Assembly: GCA_017613015.1 (NCBI GenBank)
Contig: JAGAEQ010000080.1
Coordinates: 1 to 42,314, forward strand
Origin: Bacteroidales bacterium
GTDB taxonomy: Bacteria > Bacteroidota > Bacteroidia > Bacteroidales > WCHB1-69
Direction: 5' to 3'
Length of the DNA stretch: 42,314 nucleotides
Shown: positions 34,639 to 42,157 of the stretch, one piece after another
How the letters are laid out: each line of letters starts with the position of its first letter
How positions within the stretch are numbered: position 1 is the first letter of the stretch
Notes under the pieces: model-generated
Database searches by the model: none
What the model saw: only the letters and a program-made list of their open reading frames with translations
Told to the model about the DNA's origin: nothing
Position numbers and translations under genes: made by a program

Positions 34639-35394
34639 TTATTCTTTACAATGTTCCAGGCAAACCTGCGCCTGCCCGACCCCCAAAGCAGCCGCCCGGC
34701 TCCAGTCCGCACAGGCCCCCGCCTCGTCATCCAGCATTTCCTTCAAATTGCCCCGGTGCAGATAAGCGTTGCCGTAATTTTCCCGCAGGGAGATGGCCTT
34801 GTCGAAATCCGCAATGGACAAGTCAAAGGCTTTCAGCTTGTAATAGGCGATGCCACGGTTGTTGTAAGCCAAGTAGGAATCCGGATTCCAGCGTATGCAG
34901 GCGCTGAAATCGGTCACGGCCTGACGGTACTCTCCGGTGTTCAGAAAGGCGATGCCACGGTTGTTCAGGGTCGGATAGTAGGTGGAATCCAAGGCATAGG
35001 CAATGGTATAGTCGGCTATGGCCGCTTCCAAATCATCCATTTTCATCCTCACCCCCGCCCGATTGTTGTAGAAAATGGCGCAAGGCTCGTAGCGGATGGC
35101 TTGGGAGTAATCGGCCAAGGCCTTCTCATACAGCCCCATGCGACGGTAACAACTGCCCCGGTCATTATAAGCCCGGGCGAAACCCGGCTTCAGAGAAAGC
35201 ACACGGGTGAAAACCTCTGCCGCCTGCGTGTACGCGCCGGCCTTAAAAAAGGAGGTCGCCTCGCCGTACAAGGCATCCAACACACTATCCTGCGGCAAAA
35301 CCGCACCGGCCGCACCGGATTCCGAAGACGGGACCGTCTGTGCAAACGTTAGGGAACAGCCTAACAATAAACCTATTACAACTCCTATACGCAT
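34639..35394 (-). CDS. Exported TPR-repeat protein
   Basis: The 251-residue protein has a signal peptide (MRIGVVIGLLLGCSLTFAQ), then about six tetratricopeptide repeats from residue 40 (AYTQAAEVFTRVLSLKPGFARAYNDRG and similar units), and a short Cys-containing C-terminus (ACADWSRAAALGVGQAQVCLEHCKE). LLGC could also be a weak lipobox, so it is either periplasmic or lipid-anchored. TPRs bind proteins; the partner is unknown. Co-directional placement 33 bases before porE, with its own -7 box at 35433-35440, suggests that it acts with PorE in the T9SS or envelope. An open frame runs upstream to 35457 but crosses the promoter box, so ATG 35394 is used. Confidence 0.88.
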   Translation of the reverse strand: MRIGVVIGLLLGCSLTFAQTVPSSESGAAGAVLPQDSVLDALYGEATSFFKAGAYTQAAEVFTRVLSLKPGFARAYNDRGSCYRRMGLYEKALADYSQAIRYEPCAIFYNNRAGVRMKMDDLEAAIADYTIAYALDSTYYPTLNNRGIAFLNTGEYRQAVTDFSACIRWNPDSYLAYNNRGIAYYKLKAFDLSIADFDKAISLRENYGNAYLHRGNLKEMLDDEAGACADWSRAAALGVGQAQVCLEHCKE

Positions 35395-35432
35395 AAACAG
35401 GCACAAATTGCTTATTGTATCTAAATAAGATG

Positions 35433-35440
35433 CAAAAATA
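35433..35440 (-). promoter_or_regulatory. -7 promoter box for the TPR-porE operon
   Basis: TATTTTTG on the minus strand matches TAnnTTTG, 39 bases upstream of ATG 35394. No TTG stands at the 10-base position. Confidence 0.55.
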
Positions 35441-35514
35441 TATAAAATCTTCCACACATTTTACGGAAAGACCAAAAAAATTTCGGGATTCGTAAAAGAA
35501 ACGGAACAAAGCGC

Positions 35515-36051
35515 CTATTCCAGACCGGGATGGAGGTAAATGTCCAAAAGCCCTTGGGGAAGGGACAGGAAAATGCGGCGGTTTTTGCGGTCCACTTTAC
35601 GGATAAACGCATCCACGATGGGGACCAGCACTTCCGTCCCCCCGTAATCGATTTGGAAAAGCGCCTGCTGCGGATACTCCAGCACGCCCGTGCACGGGCC
35701 TATCTCCCCCGCTTCTTCGTCCACCATGGTGAAGCCTTTGATTTCGTGATAGTAAAAGCGGTTGCCTTCCAGAGGGGGGAGCATGGAAAGCGGCAGGTAC
35801 AGCTCCGCGTCCACATAGGACGGCGCGTCCCCGGCCTCCACCCCCTCGAACTTCACCACAAGCTGGTACTTGCTCTTGATTTTTATCGAACTGATTCTAA
35901 AAGGAATCCGTTCTTCCCCCAATTGGAGAAAAACGGATTCCATACGGTAATATTTTTCCGGTTCGTCCGTGTCCAGACTGACCGCAAGCTCGCCTTTCAA
36001 CCCGACGACTTTTGTTGTCTTTCCGACGTAATAAAAGTCAGCGGAAGGCAT
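35515..36051 (-). CDS. rimM: Ribosome maturation factor RimM
   Basis: RimM binds ribosomal protein uS19 and helps mature the 30S head. The 178 residues comprise the N-terminal RimM barrel (FYYVGKTTKVVGLKGELAVSLDTDEPEKYY) and the C-terminal PRC-barrel (about 95-175; YYHEIKGFTMVDE...VLVPIVDAFIRKVDRKNRRIFLSLPQGLLDIY). The KGEL variant of the usual HGEL/KGEV motif is normal. It follows rpsP after seven bases on the same strand, the classic rpsP-rimM order; trmD and rplS, which often follow, are not here. Confidence 0.96.
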   Translation of the reverse strand: MPSADFYYVGKTTKVVGLKGELAVSLDTDEPEKYYRMESVFLQLGEERIPFRISSIKIKSKYQLVVKFEGVEAGDAPSYVDAELYLPLSMLPPLEGNRFYYHEIKGFTMVDEEAGEIGPCTGVLEYPQQALFQIDYGGTEVLVPIVDAFIRKVDRKNRRIFLSLPQGLLDIYLHPGLE

Positions 36052-36058
36052 GGCCTGT

Positions 36059-36688
36059 TTAGGCTTCAGCGGGAGCTTCGGTTTCCGCCTGGGCTTCGGC
36101 TTCAGCGGGAGCCTCTTCCGTGGCGGGAGCCTCTTCGGCTGCCACAGGGGTCTCGCCCTCGGCTTCGGCCTTGGCCGCCGCCTCAGCGGCTTCCGCGGCT
36201 TCGCGTTCCTGACGCTCTTTTTCAGCTATGGCCTGGCGTTTCTCCGCCACAACGGCCGCTCTGGCCTCTTTCACTTTGGCTTCGGCTTCGAGACGGACCT
36301 TCATCTCCGCACGGCTGGCGTTGATGGCCTCCGTTTTGCAGTCGCTCAAGCGGCGATCCTTCGCTTCCTTCCAAGCCGCGAATTTTGCTTCGGCTTCGGT
36401 TTCCGAGAACGCGCCCTTGGCGACGCCGCCCATGAGGTGCTTTTTCATGTAAACGCCCTGGCCGCGGAGCAGCGAGCGGGCGGTATCGGTGGATTCCGCA
36501 CCACAATTGACCCAATACAGCGCGCGGTCGAAATTCAACACTACGGTAGCGGGATTGGTCAGGGGATTGTAGGTGCCTATCCGTTCAATGTAACGTCCAT
36601 CGCGGGGTGCCCGACCATCTACTACGACAATGTGGTAGAAAGGCTGGCCTTTCTTACCGTGTCTTTGTAACCTGATTTTTGTTGCCAT
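36059..36688 (-). CDS. rpsP: 30S ribosomal protein bS16 with long Ala/Glu-rich tail
   Basis: This is bS16, a small-subunit assembly protein. The first 85 residues or so are the conserved fold ([43 protein letters not shown]...[15 protein letters not shown] in outline). After that come a basic/charged helical stretch and about 60 residues made almost only of Ala, Glu, Pro and Thr, ending EAPAEA. The total of 209 is more than twice that of E. coli bS16 (82). Longer bS16 tails are usual in Bacteroidota; this one is at the long end as far as I recall. rimM follows. The promoter is probably GAATTTTG at 36734-36741. Confidence 0.96.
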   Translation of the reverse strand: MATKIRLQRHGKKGQPFYHIVVVDGRAPRDGRYIERIGTYNPLTNPATVVLNFDRALYWVNCGAESTDTARSLLRGQGVYMKKHLMGGVAKGAFSETEAEAKFAAWKEAKDRRLSDCKTEAINASRAEMKVRLEAEAKVKEARAAVVAEKRQAIAEKERQEREAAEAAEAAAKAEAEGETPVAAEEAPATEEAPAEAEAQAETEAPAEA

Positions 36689-36733
36689 TTTTAAGTTTTG
36701 TTTTTTGGTTTGGTTATAAAAATTTCAAGCGTG

Positions 36734-36741
36734 CAAAATTC
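36734..36741 (-). promoter_or_regulatory. Likely -7 promoter box for rpsP-rimM
   Basis: GAATTTTG on the minus strand has one mismatch to TAnnTTTG, with TTG exactly 10 bases upstream (36754-36752). It lies 46 bases before the rpsP ATG. Confidence 0.4.
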
Positions 36742-36845
36742 GTCAAAAAAACAATACAAAATGCGGTTTCCGGCATTTTTTTTGAACATGCAGCCTCCGG
36801 AGCATTAATTTTTCCTTGAAAAAGCGTTCGTATCCGTAAAGATGG

Positions 36846-36853
36846 TACTTTTG
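36846..36853 (+). promoter_or_regulatory. -7 promoter box for cinA
   Basis: TACTTTTG matches TAnnTTTG, 23 bases before ATG 36877, in the divergent rpsP/cinA gap. Confidence 0.6.
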
Positions 36854-36876
36854 CGCTTTGATTTTTCTATCACACC

Positions 36877-38127
36877 ATGAATGCAAGCATACTCAACATC
36901 GGGGACGAACTGCTGATCGGACAGGTGGTCAACACCAACGCTTCTTGGATGGCGCAGCAGCTGACGGAATGCGGCATCCGCGTCCGGGAAGTGCTCACCA
37001 TTGCAGATGAGCGTCAGGCGATTACAGAAGGTCTGGAGCGTTGCCTGAAAAACGCCGACACCCTACTCATCACCGGCGGCCTCGGCCCGACCAAGGACGA
37101 CATCACCAAGCACACGCTCTGCGCGTATTTCCATGCCAAACTGGTGGAACACGCGGAAAGTCTGCGCAATATCGAACGCATTTTCGCCCGCAGAGGCTAC
37201 CCCATGACGGAAACCAACCGCCAGCAGGCCATGGTGCCGGATTGCTGCGAAGTGATTGTAAACGAAGTCGGGACCGCTCCCTGCATGTGGTTCGAAAAGG
37301 ACGGGAAAACCGTGGTATCCCTGCCCGGCGTGCCTTCGGAAATGAAGCACCTGATGCAAAACCAAGTGCTGCCCCGGCTGAAAGCCCGGAACGGAGGCCT
37401 TTGCATTGTGCAGAAAAACCTGATTTTCCAAGGTATTGGGGAATCCTTCCTGTCCGACGCCATCGCCCCTTGGGAAGAAAAGCTCCCCTCCCATATCAGC
37501 TTGGCCTACCTGCCCCAGCACGGCATGCTGCGCCTGCGGCTGACCGCCTCCGGAAGCAACGAGGCCGCCCTGCAAAAAGCGTTGGCGGACGAAAGCCGCT
37601 ACTTGTATGAGCATGTGGGCAAATACCTTGTGGGTGAAGACATGGACTCCCTGCAAGCCATTGCCGCCGACTGTCTGGTCCGCCACGGCAAAACCCTCTG
37701 CACCGCCGAAAGCTGCACCGGAGGAAGCCTCGCCGCCCGCATGACCGCCATGCCGGGCGCGTCCCGCTACTATCTGGGCGGCATGGTCGCCTACAGCAAC
37801 GAATGGAAGGAGAAAGCGCTGCATGTCTCCCACGACACCCTTAGCCGTTTCGGAGCGGTGAGCGAGGAGACGGTAAGGGAAATGGCCGTCCACGCAAGGG
37901 AAGTGCTTGGTTCGGACTACGCCGTCGCCACCACCGGCATCGCTGGCCCCGACGGAGGCACCGCCGAAAAGCCGGTCGGCACCGTGTGGATTGGAGTGGC
38001 TTCCGCCAACGAAACCCTCACCCGCCTGCTGCATTGCAGCGACCTGCGTGCGCAAGTCATCGAGCGCACCTGCAACCAAGTGTTCAGTGATCTCATCCAA
38101 CTTATACGGAAAGAATGTGGAAAATAA
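36877..38127 (+). CDS. cinA: CinA: nucleotide pyrophosphatase / nicotinamide-nucleotide amidase
   Basis: The 416 residues join an N-terminal MoCF-like (COG1058) domain with ILNIGDELLIGQVVNTN and GGLGPTKDD, and a C-terminal CinA amidase domain (about 250-410; LCTAESCTGGSLAARMTAMPGAS, ATTGIAGPDGGTAEKPVGTVWI). Characterised enzymes hydrolyse ADP-ribose and deamidate NMN to NaMN in the pyridine nucleotide salvage cycle. The competence link implied by the name is not general. Length and motifs are complete. The last 13 bases overlap the start of the DUF486 gene, so the two are cotranscribed. Confidence 0.95.
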   Translation: MNASILNIGDELLIGQVVNTNASWMAQQLTECGIRVREVLTIADERQAITEGLERCLKNADTLLITGGLGPTKDDITKHTLCAYFHAKLVEHAESLRNIERIFARRGYPMTETNRQQAMVPDCCEVIVNEVGTAPCMWFEKDGKTVVSLPGVPSEMKHLMQNQVLPRLKARNGGLCIVQKNLIFQGIGESFLSDAIAPWEEKLPSHISLAYLPQHGMLRLRLTASGSNEAALQKALADESRYLYEHVGKYLVGEDMDSLQAIAADCLVRHGKTLCTAESCTGGSLAARMTAMPGASRYYLGGMVAYSNEWKEKALHVSHDTLSRFGAVSEETVREMAVHAREVLGSDYAVATTGIAGPDGGTAEKPVGTVWIGVASANETLTRLLHCSDLRAQVIERTCNQVFSDLIQLIRKECGK

Positions 38128-38471
38128 TCAGTAGTCCCCAAATCATCAGCATTTTCATGCTGGTTTGCTCCAACTGTTTCATGACCTACGCATGGTACGG
38201 CCACTTGAAGAACATGGCCAACAAGGCCTGGTGGATCGCCGCTTTGGTCAGCTGGGGCATCGCCCTTTTCGAATACCTTATCCAAGTGCCCGCCAACCGC
38301 ATCGGCTACACGGTGTATTCGCTTCCCCAACTAAAAATCATTCAGGAGGTCATCTCCCTCTCGGTATTCATCCCGTTTTCCATGCTGCTGATGAACCAGC
38401 CCTTCAAGCTGAACTACCTTTGGGCGGGGCTTTGCCTCTTGGGGGCCGTGTTTTTTATCTTCAGGGCTTGA
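38115..38471 (+). CDS. DUF486 family small membrane protein
   Basis: The 118-residue protein has four hydrophobic segments and the DUF486 pattern (NCFMTYAWYGHL, FEYLIQVPANRIGY, LKIIQEVISLSVFIPFS, LNYLWAGLCLLGAVFFIFRA). The family belongs to the drug/metabolite transporter clan and may work as a dimer; its substrate is unknown. ATG 38115 lies within the last codons of cinA. The 3' end overlaps the convergent YD-like gene by 11 bases, and no terminator is visible there. Confidence 0.9.
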   Translation: MWKIISSPQIISIFMLVCSNCFMTYAWYGHLKNMANKAWWIAALVSWGIALFEYLIQVPANRIGYTVYSLPQLKIIQEVISLSVFIPFSMLLMNQPFKLNYLWAGLCLLGAVFFIFRA

Positions 38472-39465
38472 GGTAGGTGATTTCCCGGGTGGTGACCTGT
38501 AGGTTAATGCCGTCGTACTCAACTTTCTCCGTCCAGTTCCCCTCCGTGTCGTAATGCACAAAAAAAGTGCGGAAGTCGGTGTCTCCGAAACGGTTCCGTA
38601 TGCTTTGCAAACGGCCGTCCCTGTCGTAGCGGTAGCGTATCTCCTGTTTCAGGCGGCCGTCCTGGGAAAGCTCCTTCACCACACGGTGACGGCGGTCGTA
38701 GGTATATTGCCGTTGTTTGTTCACAGAATCAGGCAGATGCAAGGTGGATTCAAACAGAATGCGCCCCGAATCGTCGTTACGGCGGCGGTAGTCCCACCGC
38801 TTTTCCCCTGCCTTTTCCGCATACTGGATGCGGGCGACATGCCCCTGCGCGTCATAGGTGTACAGCTTGGTATAGGCGACATTGTATTTGTACGGGTTCC
38901 ATAGGGACTCCTCCTTCATCCTACGTTTCAGGGAATCATAGGTGTACTGCACGCGGGAAATCTCCGTGTAAACGCGGTTGTACGTCACTTCCTCCGCCAA
39001 AAGCCCGTCGCGGTAGCAGTACACGGTCTCGCAGAACAGACCGCCGGTATCGTCATACTGCCGTGCGTTGGACAAGTGTCCTATAATATTGTACACATAC
39101 TCCTCCCGCCCCTGCAGAACCCCTCCGGATCCCCAGTAGCAGGCACGCAGACGATGGGCTCCGTCGAACACAAAGGAATCGTATTGGTCACGGTAGGGCG
39201 TCTGCTGGAAAAGGCGGCAAACGGCCATCCGGCCGGAAGTGTCGAAACGGTATTCGCTGAATCCGGTGAGTGAGGTTTTTTCCGCAAACACAAAATGCAG
39301 GTCCTCCACCTGAAAGCTATGGGAAAGGTAGACCGACTCCTTGAGGTTGGAAACCTTGCCGTTCAGCCCCATGGAAGCCCAATCGCGAACAGCCCCCCCC
39401 TGAGCGCGGACAAACAACAGCGGCAGGCAGCAAAGGGCCAGCAGAAATGCCTTCCGATACGCCAT
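38461..39465 (-). CDS. Secreted protein with YD-like repeats, unknown function
   Basis: The 334-residue protein has a signal peptide (MAYRKAFLLALCCLPLLFVRAQ) and then repeated units with the pattern Y-x-Y/F-D-x(2)-G-R/H (EYRFDTSGRM, QYTYDSLKRR, YTYDAQGHV, RYRYDRDGRL). These are degenerate RHS/YD-type beta-hairpin repeats. It is much shorter than RHS toxins and has no toxin tip. Exported proteins of this kind are common in Bacteroidota without known function. The start overlaps the smpB stop as TGATG, and AAGGAGGAGG, a strong Shine-Dalgarno, lies just upstream; a GTG one codon earlier (39468) is also possible. The 3' end overlaps the DUF486 gene on the other strand. Confidence 0.8.
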   Translation of the reverse strand: MAYRKAFLLALCCLPLLFVRAQGGAVRDWASMGLNGKVSNLKESVYLSHSFQVEDLHFVFAEKTSLTGFSEYRFDTSGRMAVCRLFQQTPYRDQYDSFVFDGAHRLRACYWGSGGVLQGREEYVYNIIGHLSNARQYDDTGGLFCETVYCYRDGLLAEEVTYNRVYTEISRVQYTYDSLKRRMKEESLWNPYKYNVAYTKLYTYDAQGHVARIQYAEKAGEKRWDYRRRNDDSGRILFESTLHLPDSVNKQRQYTYDRRHRVVKELSQDGRLKQEIRYRYDRDGRLQSIRNRFGDTDFRTFFVHYDTEGNWTEKVEYDGINLQVTTREITYLKP

Positions 39466-39932
39466 CACCGGACCTCCTCCTTGTAGGCCAAGCTGCGGCG
39501 GTATTCCTTCTCTTTCAGGGTTTCGCGCTTGTCGTACATTTTTTTGCCCCTTGCGACCGCTATCTCCAGTTTGGCGTAGCCGCTTTCGCTGATGAAAAGC
39601 AAGGTGGGAATGACCGTAAAGCCCTTCTCGTTCAGTTTGGACTGGATTTTCCGCAGTTCCTTTTTCGTCAGCAGCAGCTTGCGGTCCCGTTTGGGCTCAT
39701 GGTTGTTGTAGCTGCCCGCCTTGTATTCGGAGACATGCAGTCCCCTTACCCACAATTCGTTCTGTATAAACAGGCAATAGGCGTCCGTCAGGTTGGCCTT
39801 ACCCGCGCGTATGGCTTTGATTTCCGTCCCCGCCAGCACTATCCCCGCCGTGTATTTGGTGGTGAGAAAATACTCGAACTCCGCCTTGCGGTTCTTGATA
39901 TTGACGGGATTCTGCTGTTTTTTGGCTGCCAT
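39465..39932 (-). CDS. smpB: SsrA-binding protein SmpB
   Basis: SmpB carries tmRNA to stalled ribosomes for trans-translation. The 155 residues match the family: IKNRKAEFEYFL, AGIVLAGTEIKAIRAGKANL, EYKAGSYNNHEPKRDRKLLLTKKEL, and the basic C-terminal tail GKKMYDKRETLKEKEYRR, which acts as a codon mimic. tmRNA itself (ssrA) is not in the window. It follows dsbD by 42 bases and overlaps the next gene by one base. Confidence 0.97.
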   Translation of the reverse strand: MAAKKQQNPVNIKNRKAEFEYFLTTKYTAGIVLAGTEIKAIRAGKANLTDAYCLFIQNELWVRGLHVSEYKAGSYNNHEPKRDRKLLLTKKELRKIQSKLNEKGFTVIPTLLFISESGYAKLEIAVARGKKMYDKRETLKEKEYRRSLAYKEEVR

Positions 39933-39974
39933 CTGAACGTGTGTTAGAGAGGTTCTTCCTTTCCAAGCCTCCGC

Positions 39975-42053
39975 CTAAAGGGAGGACTTTTGCCGGTAAT
40001 TTTCCAATCCTTCCGTCAGGAAGTCAATAAAATGCTGCACGTTCTTGTCGTACTGGTGGTTTTGCTTCGTCAGCACCTTGCCGTCCGCATCCATCAGCAC
40101 GTAGTAGGGCTGCGCATTGATGTTGAAATAGGTTTCCTGATATTGGATATTCTTCTGTCCCAATGTTTTAACATAACGACCCTTGGCATCCTTCACCCAT
40201 TCCGAATCCGGCAGCCGGTTTTTCGCATCGGCATAGAGGGAGCACATCACAAACTCCTGTTGCAGCAGACGGGTCACCTCCGGATCCGACCAGACGTACT
40301 GCTCCATTTTCCGGCAGTTGGCACAGGTCTTTCCGGTAAAGTCAATGAAAATAGGCTTGTTCACCTTTTTTGCATAAGCCTTGGCTTCATCCAAATCGAA
40401 GAAGGCTTCAAAACCGGCGGGAACCTCCAGCTCATCCGCATATTTCCGGTCGGCGGGCAAGAGGGAGACGGTCTGGTTCCCAGTCCCTACCGTCGCGGCT
40501 TTGCTTTGTTCTATCACCAGACGGTTGATGTCAAAATCCTGGGTGCTCATGGGCGGGATGAATCCGCTGATGGCGTTCAGGGGCGCACCGAACATGCCCG
40601 GCAGCATGTAAAGGGTGAACGAAAAGGTCAGTATGGCCAAAAAGAGCCGAAGCACAGACACTTCCTTCACCTCGCTGTCGCCATGGAAACGCAGTTTGCC
40701 CAAGAGGTAGAAGCCCAAAAGGGCGAAAATCACAATCCACAAGGCCAAATAGACTTCGCGGTCGAGGATGTGCCAGCCGCAATAAAGGTCGGCCATGCTC
40801 AAAAATTTCAGGCCGAACGCCAGTTCCAAAAAGGCAAACACCACCTTCACCGTATTCAGCCAGCCGCCTGATTTCCATTTGGTCAGCACACTGGGGAACA
40901 TGGCCAAAAGGGTGAAAGGCGCGGCAAAGCCGATGCCGAAGCCCAACATGGAGAGCAGCGGAATCAGCCGGTCGGTGCCGCTGGTGCAAAGCCCCACCAA
41001 GGCAGCGCCCAAAATGGGTCCGGTGCAGGAGAAGGAGACCAGCACCGTGGTCAGCGCAATGAAGAAGGGTGCTATCCATCCGCCCATGTCCGCCTTGGCG
41101 TCCGATTTGTTGACCATCCAACTGGGCAGCGTGATCTCGAACAGGCCGAAGAACGAGAGGGCGAAAAAGATGAACACCACAAAGAAAATCAGGTTGGGAA
41201 TCCAGTGGGTGCCGAGCAGGTACATCACCTTCGGTCCGAAAACCAGCGCAAGCAGCACCCCCAACACCACATAGATGAACACGATGGAGCCGCCGAACAG
41301 CCAGGCCTGCTGCATACCCTTGTTCCGGTCGCCGTCATTGCCGTGCATGAAGAAATTGATGGTCATCGGTATCAGCGGGAACACACAAGGGGTCAGCAGG
41401 GTCAGCAGCCCCGCACCCAAGGCGATGAAAAAGACCGTCCAAAGGGAAATGCGCTTCGCTTCGCCATTTTCCGTTTCAGCAACAGCAACTGTCTCCGCTT
41501 CCCCAATGGCTTCCGTCGCTTCCGAAACCTCAGCGGCACTGTCCATCACCGCCTCCCCCACTTCGGCTCCGTTCTCCGGAGCGGCTTGCGGCACCCCTTT
41601 CACGGGAATCTCCAATTCCGTCCCCACCATGACGCATTTTCCCTCCGTACAGGACTGTGCGTCAATGGAAAGCGAAATTTTGAAGTCTTTTTCGTCCAAC
41701 ACCTTGATTTTCTGTGTGAACACCACTGGCGAAGTCTCGAAATACCGCTCCGTGCCGAACTCATCGGTCAGTTCCGCATACTTGGGTTCCGTCGTTTTGC
41801 CGACCAAAGCATAATGAGCGGATTTTTCATACGTGAACACCGTCTGCTGGGTGATGCCCTCGGTGTTGTATTGCGAATAGAGGTGCCATCCCGGTTCCAC
41901 GGTGGCCACAATGCGAATGCGCGCCTCCGCGTTTGGCAGTGCCTCCACCTTATAACTCCAACGGACCGGCTCGCTCAACTGCGCATGGGCAGCCATAGCG
42001 AAACCTAACACAGAAATCACAGATAACAACAGTCTTACGATACCCTTACGCAT
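39975..42053 (-). CDS. dsbD: Thiol:disulfide interchange protein DsbD
   Basis: DsbD moves reducing power from cytoplasmic thioredoxin to periplasmic proteins. The 692 residues comprise a signal peptide (MRKGIVRLLLSVISVLGFAMAAHAQ), an N-terminal DsbD-alpha domain with the Cys pair CTEGKC, an Ala/Glu-rich linker (about 175-205), the membrane beta domain of about eight segments with its two conserved Cys (LLTPCVFPL and FSCTGPILG), and a C-terminal thioredoxin gamma domain with FTGKTCANCRKM. All three Cys pairs are present. The frame is open upstream to 42095, but ATG 42053 begins the signal peptide and lies 16 bases after the -7 box. It heads a dsbD-smpB-YD unit. Confidence 0.95.
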   Translation of the reverse strand: MRKGIVRLLLSVISVLGFAMAAHAQLSEPVRWSYKVEALPNAEARIRIVATVEPGWHLYSQYNTEGITQQTVFTYEKSAHYALVGKTTEPKYAELTDEFGTERYFETSPVVFTQKIKVLDEKDFKISLSIDAQSCTEGKCVMVGTELEIPVKGVPQAAPENGAEVGEAVMDSAAEVSEATEAIGEAETVAVAETENGEAKRISLWTVFFIALGAGLLTLLTPCVFPLIPMTINFFMHGNDGDRNKGMQQAWLFGGSIVFIYVVLGVLLALVFGPKVMYLLGTHWIPNLIFFVVFIFFALSFFGLFEITLPSWMVNKSDAKADMGGWIAPFFIALTTVLVSFSCTGPILGAALVGLCTSGTDRLIPLLSMLGFGIGFAAPFTLLAMFPSVLTKWKSGGWLNTVKVVFAFLELAFGLKFLSMADLYCGWHILDREVYLALWIVIFALLGFYLLGKLRFHGDSEVKEVSVLRLFLAILTFSFTLYMLPGMFGAPLNAISGFIPPMSTQDFDINRLVIEQSKAATVGTGNQTVSLLPADRKYADELEVPAGFEAFFDLDEAKAYAKKVNKPIFIDFTGKTCANCRKMEQYVWSDPEVTRLLQQEFVMCSLYADAKNRLPDSEWVKDAKGRYVKTLGQKNIQYQETYFNINAQPYYVLMDADGKVLTKQNHQYDKNVQHFIDFLTEGLENYRQKSSL

Positions 42054-42069
42054 ATTCGGAAATTTTTTG

Positions 42070-42077
42070 CAAAAATA
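42070..42077 (-). promoter_or_regulatory. -7 promoter box for dsbD-smpB
   Basis: TATTTTTG on the minus strand matches TAnnTTTG, 16 bases before ATG 42053, so the leader would be only about 10 bases. It supports the start at 42053 over 42095. Confidence 0.55.
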
Positions 42078-42120
42078 ACAAAAAGCGGCATACACATCCG
42101 CGTTCCCGGAAGTGTTTTCA

Positions 42121-42150
42121 TAAAAAAAGGCCGGTTTTGCAACCGGCCTT
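42121..42150 (-). terminator. Rho-independent terminator of pnp
   Basis: AAGGCCGGTT (42127-42136), loop TTGC, AACCGGCCTT (42141-42150) is a perfect ten-base-pair stem. On the minus strand it is followed by TTTTTT. It lies eight bases past the stop of the gene entering from the right. Confidence 0.92.
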
Positions 42151-42157
42151 GAAAAGT

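Noticed and set aside
38461-39465. YD-repeat protein as a polymorphic RHS toxin
   Set aside because: It has only a few degenerate repeats, no C-terminal toxin tip, no immunity gene and no secretion N-domain beyond a signal peptide.
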